From an uncultured Christensenella sp. (GTDB lineage Bacteria > Bacillota > Clostridia > Christensenellales > Borkfalkiaceae): a stretch of 64,000 bases of DNA. The notes below the pieces were generated by a model. That model saw only the letters and a list, made by a program, of their open reading frames with translations. It was not told the DNA's origin and searched no databases. The stretch is taken from positions 603,616-667,615 of the forward strand of contig CAJUGI010000001.1 of NCBI GenBank assembly GCA_910586065.1, given 5' to 3'. The number at the start of each line of letters is the position of its first letter. Position 1 is the stretch's first letter. This document shows, in pieces, positions 34,724 to 42,011 of the stretch. A program made the position numbers and the translations under genes.

Positions 34724-34777
34724 TTAAACTTTTTGTTTAAAATTGCTAACCGTTTAATAAATGTAAACCTTAAGTTT
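34724..34777. promoter_or_regulatory. Cluster of AAAC/GTTT dyads, candidate operator
   Basis: Three interlocked inverted repeats lie just downstream of the promoter: TTAAAC-5-GTTTAA (34724-34740), GTTTA-7-TAAAC (34752-34768) and AAAC-5-GTTT (34765-34777). They sit where a repressor encoded by the first gene would block elongation or initiation. Binding is inference. Confidence 0.45.
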
Positions 34778-34800
34778 AATATTACAGATGGTGCAAAGTT

Positions 34801-35334
34801 ATGGAAATAGGAACAAAAATTAAACGATTGCGACTGCAACTGAATTTATCGCAAGCTGAACTTGCAGACAGATGCGAACTCACTAAAGGTTATATATCTC
34901 AGCTTGAAAACGATTTAACTTCGCCGTCTATTGCCACTTTGTGCGATATTTTATCGGCGCTGGGAACAGACCTTGCGGAGTTTTTTAAGCGCGAAGATGA
35001 TGAAAGAATAGTTTTTTCAACAGACGACTTTATTGAAAAGCACGAAAACGGTATGCATTTAAAGTGGATTATTCCAAACGCTCAAAAAAATGAGATGGAA
35101 CCTGTGCTTGTAGAGTTGCTTCCTGGCGCGTCCACCTCCGTTGATTTCCCGCACGACGGCGAAGAATTCGGGTATGTTCTGGAAGGAAAAATAAAGATAG
35201 AACTTGGTAAAAACGTTTACGTTTGCAAAAAAGGCGAAACTTTTTATTATACGGCAAACAAGGCGCACAACATTGAAAACGTAGGTAAAGTTACCGCTAA
35301 ATTTTTGTGGATTTCCACACCGCCTAATTTTTAA
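34801..35334 (+). CDS. XRE-cupin transcriptional regulator (PuuR-like)
   Basis: 177 aa. Residues 5-60 are an XRE helix-turn-helix (LSQAELADRCELTKGYISQLENDLTSPS). Residues 105-175 form a cupin barrel (FPHDGEEFGYVLEGKIKIELG). Regulators with this architecture often sense polyamines or amino acids. This one is 11 nt upstream of potA and so probably controls the polyamine transporter in response to its substrate. No strong ribosome binding site is visible. Confidence 0.88.
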   Translation: MEIGTKIKRLRLQLNLSQAELADRCELTKGYISQLENDLTSPSIATLCDILSALGTDLAEFFKREDDERIVFSTDDFIEKHENGMHLKWIIPNAQKNEMEPVLVELLPGASTSVDFPHDGEEFGYVLEGKIKIELGKNVYVCKKGETFYYTANKAHNIENVGKVTAKFLWISTPPNF

Positions 35335-35345
35335 GGAGAACCTAA

Positions 35346-36905
35346 ATGAGCAAAAGCGAAAGCACGACAATTAAGAGCAAACCCAAGACAGTTAAAAACG
35401 AAAATATTATTGAATTAATAAATGTAAGAAAGGTTTTCGACGACGAAACGATTGCCGTCGATTCCTTTAATCTCGAAGTAAAAAAAGGCGAATTCGTAAC
35501 ATTTTTGGGACCTTCCGGTTGCGGCAAAACCACTACTCTGCGTATGATTGCAGGGTTTGAATTGCCTACTTCGGGACAAATTTTGCTGAACGGCGAGGAC
35601 ATAAGTAAACTTCCGCCAAACAAGCGTCCGGTTAATACAGTATTTCAGAAATACGCGCTCTTTCCCCATTTAAATGTTTACGAAAACATCGCTTTCGGTC
35701 TGCGTCTTAAAAAGGTTGAAAACACCTACTCCAACAAAAATGGCGAAAGCTATAAAAAGCTTGAAAGACTCACCAAGGCGGAAATAGACAAAAAAGTTAA
35801 AAAAGCGCTTGAAATTGTCGATTTGGAGGGCTTTGAAAAGCGCAGTGTTTCCACCCTTTCCGGCGGACAGCAACAGCGTATCGCAATAGCCCGCGCAATA
35901 GTAAATGAACCTGAAATTCTTTTACTTGACGAGCCTTTGGGCGCGCTTGACCTTAAAATGCGCAAGGAAATGCAAATCGAACTTAAAAACATGCACAAAA
36001 AGCTTGGCATAACCTTTATTTACGTTACGCACGACCAGGAAGAAGCGCTTACCATGTCCGATAAAATCGTAGTAATAAACGACGGCGATATTCAGCAGAT
36101 AGGCACGCCCGCCGAAATTTACAACGAACCCGTAAACACATTCGTTGCCGACTTTATAGGTGAAAGCAACATATTCAACGGCGCGGTTGTTGGTAACCTC
36201 AAGGTTAAATTCTGCGGCGCAACTTTCGATTGTCTGGATGATTACGAAATCAACCAGCTTGTAGACGTAGTCGTCCGCCCCGAAGACATAAAAATCTGTA
36301 AACCTGGCGAAGGCCAGCTTAAAGGCAAGGTTATTTCCACAGTTTTCAAGGGCGTGCACTATGAAACGACGGTTGCAATAGGCAAGTTCGAAATAGTAAT
36401 TCAAAGCACCGCTTCCGCTGACGTGGGCAGCGTAATAGGGCTTAAAATAGAGCCGGACGGCATCCACCTTATGGAAAAGGTTTACACAGTAAACAAATAC
36501 GATGGCGTTATAACCAAAAACAACACCGTTAAATTCGGCGACGGCGAATTTGAGTGTGACGTAACACAGCTTTACCCCAATTCACGCGTTGACGAAGAAG
36601 GTTATTTAATAACCGCAAACGGCGAAAAAACGGACCTTACTAACGTTGAAGTTAATGTTGAAGTGGGCACGCACGATATTAAGATGAGCGATGATATGGA
36701 TGCGGGCGGCGCTCAGGGCAATATTATTTCGATGATTTATAAAGGCGACCACTACCGCTATATTGTAAGAACGGAAGAAAACGAAGAGGATTACGTTTTA
36801 TCCTGCCCCGATTTATGGAATACGGGCGACTTAGTAAGCATTATAATTCCCAAAGATAAAATAAACCTTTCGCTTATCCCCGCCGCGGAGGAAGAAAAAA
36901 AATGA
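35346..36905 (+). CDS. potA: Spermidine/putrescine ABC transporter ATP-binding protein, enlarged
   Basis: 519 aa against about 370 for usual PotA. The ATPase core has Walker A GPSGCGKTTTL, signature LSGGQQQR and Walker B LLLDEPLGALD. A 30-residue charged insertion lies between the Q-loop and the signature. After the core, two similar TOBE-type segments occur: one from residue about 324 (GKVISTVFKGVHYETTV) and one from about 457 (GNIISMIYKGDHYRYIV). This points to a tandem duplication of the regulatory domain. AAGGAG precedes the ATG, and potB overlaps its end by 4 nt. Confidence 0.93.
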   Translation: MSKSESTTIKSKPKTVKNENIIELINVRKVFDDETIAVDSFNLEVKKGEFVTFLGPSGCGKTTTLRMIAGFELPTSGQILLNGEDISKLPPNKRPVNTVFQKYALFPHLNVYENIAFGLRLKKVENTYSNKNGESYKKLERLTKAEIDKKVKKALEIVDLEGFEKRSVSTLSGGQQQRIAIARAIVNEPEILLLDEPLGALDLKMRKEMQIELKNMHKKLGITFIYVTHDQEEALTMSDKIVVINDGDIQQIGTPAEIYNEPVNTFVADFIGESNIFNGAVVGNLKVKFCGATFDCLDDYEINQLVDVVVRPEDIKICKPGEGQLKGKVISTVFKGVHYETTVAIGKFEIVIQSTASADVGSVIGLKIEPDGIHLMEKVYTVNKYDGVITKNNTVKFGDGEFECDVTQLYPNSRVDEEGYLITANGEKTDLTNVEVNVEVGTHDIKMSDDMDAGGAQGNIISMIYKGDHYRYIVRTEENEEDYVLSCPDLWNTGDLVSIIIPKDKINLSLIPAAEEEKK

Positions 36906-37699
36906 AGGTGCTGCGTTTTAACAGAAAACAACTTTGCATACCATATGTTGTTTTTTTGGTTTTTTTTGTAATAGCTCCGCTTTTTGTAATTATTTTTTAC
37001 GCCTTTACCAACGGACAGGGACAGTTTACTTTTGATAATTTTGTAAATTTCTTCGTAAGCTCAAATACCTTGGGAACGCTTTTATATAGCTTTGCGTTGG
37101 CGATAGTAACGACATTGGTTTGTCTTTTTATATCCTATCCCACCGCCTACATTCTGGCAAGAAGCAACTTAAAAAAGAAATACGTTTTGCTTTTGCTCTT
37201 TATTCTACCGATGTGGATTAACTTCACCCTTAGAATAACCGCACTCAAAGAAATTTTATCCGTTATCGAGGGAAACATTTCAGCATATCCGTTTTTAAAC
37301 TCGGTTATAGGCATGACCTACGATTTTTTGCCGTTTATGATTTTACCGTTATACAACTCGCTTTCAAAGCTAGATAAAAGCCTTATCGAGGCGGCATCCG
37401 ACCTGGGAGCAAACAGATTTACGGTGTTTTTGAGGGTTACGCTCCCCCTTTCCGTTCCGGGGATAATTTCGGGCGTAACAATGGTGCTTTTGCCCTCTAT
37501 GACAAATTACGTAGTTTTGGATATGCTTTATAACAGCACATATATAATGGGCAGTCTTATAGGTAGTTATTTCAGCGCGTACGACTGGAACAACGGTTCA
37601 CTTATATCTCTTATTCTACTCGTCATTATATTTTTTGTAACCTTAATAACGAACAGGTTCAGCGACAAAGACTCCGAAAACAGGGGGGCTGTAATATGA
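36902..37699 (+). CDS. potB: Spermidine/putrescine ABC transporter permease
   Basis: 265 aa, six membrane helices. The EAA loop EAASDLGANRFTVFLRVTLPLSVPGI couples to PotA. Overlaps potA and potC by 4 nt each (ATGA), so the four genes are translationally coupled. Confidence 0.93.
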   Translation: MKVLRFNRKQLCIPYVVFLVFFVIAPLFVIIFYAFTNGQGQFTFDNFVNFFVSSNTLGTLLYSFALAIVTTLVCLFISYPTAYILARSNLKKKYVLLLLFILPMWINFTLRITALKEILSVIEGNISAYPFLNSVIGMTYDFLPFMILPLYNSLSKLDKSLIEAASDLGANRFTVFLRVTLPLSVPGIISGVTMVLLPSMTNYVVLDMLYNSTYIMGSLIGSYFSAYDWNNGSLISLILLVIIFFVTLITNRFSDKDSENRGAVI

Positions 37700-38493
37700 A
37701 AAAGGCATTACGCATTATATGGCTTGCGGTCGTTTTGTTATTTATTTATGTCCCTATTCTCGTGCTTGCGGTTTACAGCTTTACCGACGCAACCATGGTC
37801 GGCGCAGGGATAGGCGGATTTTCATTCGAAAACTACATAAATCTTTTTAAAAATGACGAACTCAGGGAAATGATTTTCGGCACGGTTGCATTGGCGGTTG
37901 TATGTGCGTGCATTTCAACCGTACTCGCAACATTCGGTGCAATAGGTTCGTTTTATTCTAAAAAATTAACAAAATCACTTATTAACACAGCAAATCAGGT
38001 TCCCGTAGTTAATGCGGACATAGTAACAGGCTTTTCGGTTTGTATTTTGCTGATTGTAATTCTGCGCATAGAGAAAGATACGTTTATTCCACTCGGCATA
38101 GGGCACATTGTTTTAACCGCCCCCTTCGTTTACCTCTCTATCTTACCTAAATTGAAGCAAATGGACGGCAGCTTGTACGAGGCAGCGTTGGACCTTGGCG
38201 CAACCCCCGCACAAGCGCTGTTTAAGGTAGTTATTCCACAGCTTATCCCCGGTATACTTTCGGGTTTTATGCTGGCGGTTACGCTTTCTCTGGACGACTA
38301 TTTCATAACGACCTACACCAAGCCCTCTACTTTTGATACGATAAGTACCTATGTTGTAAATGCAACCAAAGGCAGTCAAACTGAAGTTAAAACGGCGCTG
38401 TGGGCGCTGTCCACCCTTATTTTCGTAATTGTTGTAGTCGCAGTTGTTGTAATGAACATCGTTTCGGGCAAGAAAAGGGGGACAAAAAAATGA
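37696..38493 (+). CDS. potC: Spermidine/putrescine ABC transporter permease
   Basis: 265 aa, six membrane helices, with the EAA loop EAALDLGATPAQALFKVVIPQLIPGI and the PotC-typical LSLDDYFITTYT. Pairs with PotB to form the channel. Overlaps potD by 4 nt. Confidence 0.93.
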   Translation: MKKALRIIWLAVVLLFIYVPILVLAVYSFTDATMVGAGIGGFSFENYINLFKNDELREMIFGTVALAVVCACISTVLATFGAIGSFYSKKLTKSLINTANQVPVVNADIVTGFSVCILLIVILRIEKDTFIPLGIGHIVLTAPFVYLSILPKLKQMDGSLYEAALDLGATPAQALFKVVIPQLIPGILSGFMLAVTLSLDDYFITTYTKPSTFDTISTYVVNATKGSQTEVKTALWALSTLIFVIVVVAVVVMNIVSGKKRGTKK

Positions 38494-40145
38494 TTAAGTT
38501 GAAAAAAATTCTCGCAACCGCTTTTGCGGTTTTGTCTGCCTGCATATTTTTACTGCCCATTACCGCTTGCGGCGGAAACGCCGAAACCGTAGTTTTACGT
38601 GTGTGCAGCTGGGAAGAATATATTGACCTGGGCGACTGGGACGAGGAAGACCGCATTGAGATTGACAACCCTTTCGCAACTGACGGTGAAAACGGCGTTT
38701 TTGGAGTCAATCCCATTGTGGAAGACTTTATAGAATGGTTTAACGACAACCACGACTACAAAGTAACCGTTGAATATTCCACCTTTGGCACCAATGAAGA
38801 TTTATATAACCGGCTTAGCCTTGGCGACGTTTACGACCTTGTATGCCCTTCGGACTATATGCTTATGAAACTGATTGCCGAAGACAATTACGTAAGTTAT
38901 TCGGATGAGTTTTGGGATTTAGAGAACAAAAACAATTATTATGCTAATTATGTTTCCAGATATATCGACGGAGAAAACGAGGGGGTTTTCAACAATCCAG
39001 AATATAACTGGCATAAGAAAGCCGCCTGCTATATGTGGGGCACTACAGGACTTGTTTATAACCCCGATAAAATCGACGCCGCAGACGTGTCAAGCTGGGA
39101 CCTGCTTTTGAACGATAAATACAAAAGACAAGTTACAATTAAAGACAACGTCAGAGACGCATACTTTGCTACTCTGGGTATTATAAACAAAGAAAATCTT
39201 ACCGATGCAGAAATCGACGCAAAAACAAGAAGCAATATTTTGAATGCAACCGACCCTGCTACTATTGCAAAGGCGCAGGAAACGCTTAAATCTATAAAGG
39301 AAAATGTATATTCGTTTGAAACGGATTCCGGCAAATCCGATATGGTCACCGGAAAAGTACTTGCAAACTATCAATGGTCCGGCGACGCCGTCGCAATTAT
39401 GGATAATGCAGAAAGTGACAAAATAAGCCCTACGGAATTATGGTATTCAGTTCCGGACGAATGCACAAATCTATGGTTTGACGGCTGGTTAATGCTTAAA
39501 ACAGGTATAGACGGCAACAACCAAAAGCAAACTGCCGCGGAAGCATTTGTTAACTTCCTCTCAAGGCCCGACAACGCCATAAGAAATATGAATTATATCG
39601 GGTATTCTTCCGCTATTGCCGACCAGACCGTATTTGATTATATGGAATATAATTACGGTATAACCCTTGACCATACGGATGAAGAATACTTTGATGAAAG
39701 CATAACAGACGTTTACAAATATAATTTGGATTATTTGTTCGGGGAAGGACACTCTCTTTATATTGATGCAAACGTTTTGGATTTTAATGCTGAAAACCTT
39801 ATACCTGAATTTGAAAAACTCGGACTTGAAGATTACGGAAACGAAACCATTTATAAAGTATACAGCGGTGCGGAAATCAACAGAGGACGGCAATTGTTTG
39901 CACAATATCCGCCGCAGAACGTTATCAACCGCAGTGTTATTATGCTTGATTTCGGAGAGAAACTCAGCGAAATAAACCAAATGTGGATAAACGTAAGATG
40001 CCTTGACTTGATGGATATTTCTCCCGTAACAACAGGAATTGTTTTTGCCGTTGTAGCCGTTCTTGCAATAGCGATTTGCCTTTATATTTTCAGATACAGA
40101 TTATTTATAAAAAACAAACCTAAAACAGGATTCGAAAAAGTATAA
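38490..40145 (+). CDS. potD: Spermidine/putrescine-binding lipoprotein, enlarged and C-terminally anchored
   Basis: 551 aa against about 350 for usual PotD. The start at 38490 (ATGA overlap with potC) gives a lipoprotein signal with lipobox ITAC (Cys27). The binding-protein fold begins VVLRVCSWEEYIDLGD and continues with PSDYMLMKL and CYMWGTTGLVYNPDKI. The extra length is spread over the middle and the C-terminus. A membrane helix at about residues 513-535 followed by a basic tail means the protein is anchored at both ends. Confidence 0.9.
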   Translation: MIKLKKILATAFAVLSACIFLLPITACGGNAETVVLRVCSWEEYIDLGDWDEEDRIEIDNPFATDGENGVFGVNPIVEDFIEWFNDNHDYKVTVEYSTFGTNEDLYNRLSLGDVYDLVCPSDYMLMKLIAEDNYVSYSDEFWDLENKNNYYANYVSRYIDGENEGVFNNPEYNWHKKAACYMWGTTGLVYNPDKIDAADVSSWDLLLNDKYKRQVTIKDNVRDAYFATLGIINKENLTDAEIDAKTRSNILNATDPATIAKAQETLKSIKENVYSFETDSGKSDMVTGKVLANYQWSGDAVAIMDNAESDKISPTELWYSVPDECTNLWFDGWLMLKTGIDGNNQKQTAAEAFVNFLSRPDNAIRNMNYIGYSSAIADQTVFDYMEYNYGITLDHTDEEYFDESITDVYKYNLDYLFGEGHSLYIDANVLDFNAENLIPEFEKLGLEDYGNETIYKVYSGAEINRGRQLFAQYPPQNVINRSVIMLDFGEKLSEINQMWINVRCLDLMDISPVTTGIVFAVVAVLAIAICLYIFRYRLFIKNKPKTGFEKV

Positions 40146-40147
40146 AT

Positions 40148-40174
40148 AAACTACCGCCAGCGTGGCGGTAGTTT
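40148..40174 (+). terminator. Terminator after potD
   Basis: AAACTACCGCC at 40148-40158 pairs with GGCGGTAGTTT at 40164-40174, and TATTTTTG follows. Confidence 0.9.
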
Positions 40175-40179
40175 TATTT

Positions 40180-40197
40180 TTGTCGTTTTTTGTCGAA
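40180..40197 (+). promoter_or_regulatory. Tandem Spo0A boxes (0A boxes)
   Basis: TTGTCGTT at 40180-40187 and the consensus box TTGTCGAA at 40190-40197 are exactly 10 bp apart, one helical turn, the spacing used by Spo0A dimers in B. subtilis. They end 5 bp before the -35 box of the downstream promoter. Confidence 0.7.
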
Positions 40198-40202
40198 TAA
40201 TG

Positions 40203-40231
40203 TTGATTTTTGTAAAAATTTAAATTATAAT
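40203..40231 (+). promoter_or_regulatory. Sigma-A promoter of the Spo0A-like paralogue
   Basis: TTGATT at 40203-40208 and TATAAT at 40226-40231 are 17 nt apart, directly downstream of the tandem 0A boxes. Confidence 0.78.
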
Positions 40232-40267
40232 AGTTTATACATTAAAGATATTATAATGGAGATACTA

Positions 40268-41056
40268 ATGGATATTAAACTTGAAATTCTTATTGTCGAA
40301 GACGACCCTAATGATTTAAGCGACCTTATTACCGAGCTTGATGCAAACAGTGAATATTTCAGTCTGATTGGCTCAACGGCTAATTCAGAAAAAGCTTATG
40401 AAATGGTTGTCGAGTCACATCCCGATGTAATCATTTTAGACCTTGAACTTCAGAAAGGATACGGCGACGGTATGGATTTACTTAAAAAAATCCACGACTC
40501 CTACTTTACGCGTCCTCCTTTCATTTTAATAGTTACCAACAACATCAGCACGGTTACTCACGACATTGCCAGAAGTATGGGTGCGGATTACGTAATGACA
40601 AAGTGTCAGGAAGGCTATACGGCAAAACTGCCAATAGAATTTCTTAAAATAAGCCGAGAGCTCATTTTAACAAGAAAATCAACCGGTTCCGGCGTTATAA
40701 TCACGGCCACCCAACAGTCGGAATATTCAGAAAAACGCTTTAGACGACTTGCATTTGAAGAGATGAATCTTGTTGGAATTAATCCTAAATCTTCCGGCTA
40801 TCAATATCTTGCCGACGCAATAGTATTTCTTGCACAGGACAAAAACGACCATATTTATAAACTTGTTGCAAAAAAGAACGGCAAAGCTGACACAACCGTT
40901 GCCAGAGCAATGCAAAACGCTATTAACAGAGCGTGGAACACCACTCCTCCCGAAATATTACAAAAGTATTACAAAGCGACCATAAAATCGAACAGAGGCG
41001 TTCCTACCATTACTGAGTTTATATATTATTACTCGCACAAAATACAAACTGCATAA
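40268..41056 (+). CDS. Spo0A-family response regulator, divergent paralogue
   Basis: 262 aa from the ATG at 40268 (GGAG 6 nt upstream). Residues 1-120 form a complete receiver: acidic pair Asp12-Asp13, phosphoacceptor Asp58, Thr90 and Lys112. The C-terminal 95 residues follow the Spo0A DNA-binding domain: GINPKSSGYQYLADAIVFL corresponds to the IGxPxHIKGxxYLRxxI element of Spo0A, and TTVARAMQNAINRAW to its recognition region. The recognition helix differs strongly from the canonical VERAIRHAIEVAW, so it should bind another site or bind differently. It is convergent with the canonical spo0A gene. Confidence 0.82.
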   Translation: MDIKLEILIVEDDPNDLSDLITELDANSEYFSLIGSTANSEKAYEMVVESHPDVIILDLELQKGYGDGMDLLKKIHDSYFTRPPFILIVTNNISTVTHDIARSMGADYVMTKCQEGYTAKLPIEFLKISRELILTRKSTGSGVIITATQQSEYSEKRFRRLAFEEMNLVGINPKSSGYQYLADAIVFLAQDKNDHIYKLVAKKNGKADTTVARAMQNAINRAWNTTPPEILQKYYKATIKSNRGVPTITEFIYYYSHKIQTA

Positions 41057-41060
41057 ATTA

Positions 41061-41084
41061 AACGCGGCTGAATTCAGCCGCGTT
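41061..41084. terminator. Bidirectional terminator between the two Spo0A-family genes
   Basis: AACGCGGCTGAA and TTCAGCCGCGTT make a perfect 24-bp palindrome with T-rich sequence on both outer sides. Confidence 0.9.
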
Positions 41085-41089
41085 TTTTA

Positions 41090-41860
41090 TTAATCAAGCG
41101 ATTCAAGTATCAGTTTGTCCGCAACCAAAGCAATAAATTCACTGTTTGTGGGACGCTCACTGCCTATGTATACACGCGCTCCGAATATAGAACTAATCGC
41201 GTCCGTTCTTCCGCGATTCCAGGCAACTTCAATAGCATGCCTTATTGCCCTTTCAACCTTGCTGGCGCTTGTACTAAATTTTTCACCGACACTGGGATAA
41301 AGTTCCTTCGTCACACGGTTAATGATTGAAGGTTCGGAAACCGCCATTTTGATGCTTTCGCGCAGATATGAAAATCCTTTAATATGCGGAGGAATTCCTA
41401 TAGTAATAAAAATATTACTTATCTTTTCGTCAAGCGAACTTATTTTACGCTTATCACGAATATCTGTTCCGACTTTATACTCAATAGACCGGTCGCTGGA
41501 AAGCTCGCGTATTCTGTTCATCAGCGTTTCGGCCTTAACAGGCTTAGCCAGATAATATACAGCGCCGTGTTCTATTGCCCTGTCAACAATTTTGTCATCA
41601 GCAAATCCCCCGATGGCTATTGACAGACATCCTGAACACGTTTCTTTTAATGCGTCAAGTACGCCGAATCCGTCCAATCCGCTTAAAACCAAGTCAACGA
41701 TAGCAACATCGGGATTTTTACGCTTTATTAAGTCGGCGGCGACATTTCCGTTAGCAGAAGCCGCACAAACTTCATAGCCCTCCACCGACGAAATATAGTT
41801 AGTCAGTTCGTTTAATAAGTCTTCGTTATTTTCAAAGACTGCAACATTTATGTTTTTCAT
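41090..41860 (-). CDS. spo0A: Sporulation master regulator Spo0A (altered receiver pocket)
   Basis: 256 aa. The C-terminal domain is classic Spo0A: IGIPPHIKGFSYLRESI, then SASKVERAIRHAIEVAW and PTNSEFIALVADKL. The receiver keeps Asp56 and the lysine (Lys106) but differs elsewhere. The acidic pair before the first helix is Glu10-Asn11 instead of Asp-Asp, and Ile83 replaces the conserved Thr/Ser. These residues bind Mg2+ and relay phosphorylation, so phosphotransfer may be altered. AAGGAG lies upstream. It is separated from spoIVB, its usual neighbour, by 24 kb. Confidence 0.93.
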   Translation of the reverse strand: MKNINVAVFENNEDLLNELTNYISSVEGYEVCAASANGNVAADLIKRKNPDVAIVDLVLSGLDGFGVLDALKETCSGCLSIAIGGFADDKIVDRAIEHGAVYYLAKPVKAETLMNRIRELSSDRSIEYKVGTDIRDKRKISSLDEKISNIFITIGIPPHIKGFSYLRESIKMAVSEPSIINRVTKELYPSVGEKFSTSASKVERAIRHAIEVAWNRGRTDAISSIFGARVYIGSERPTNSEFIALVADKLILESLD

Positions 41861-41895
41861 TATTTTTCAATCTCCTTGATACTCTACGTTTGAAA

Positions 41896-41924
41896 ATTAT
41901 AGTACACAAAAACGCAAAAGTAAA
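41896..41924 (-). promoter_or_regulatory. Promoter of spo0A
   Basis: On the minus strand TTTACT (41924-41919) and TATAAT (41901-41896) are 17 nt apart, with a leader of about 30 nt to the ATG. Confidence 0.6.
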
Positions 41925-41964
41925 GTAATTTTGTAAAATAATGAAAAATTTATTTTAAAATATT

Positions 41965-41972
41965 TTGTCGAA
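41965..41972 (+). promoter_or_regulatory. Spo0A box upstream of spo0A
   Basis: The consensus 0A box TTGTCGAA is about 40 bp upstream of the spo0A -35 box. Autoregulation by Spo0A is known in B. subtilis, and this single site suggests the same here. Confidence 0.55.
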
Positions 41973-42011
41973 TTATGGAATATTGTAAAATAATTTGTTA
42001 AACCGCATAAA

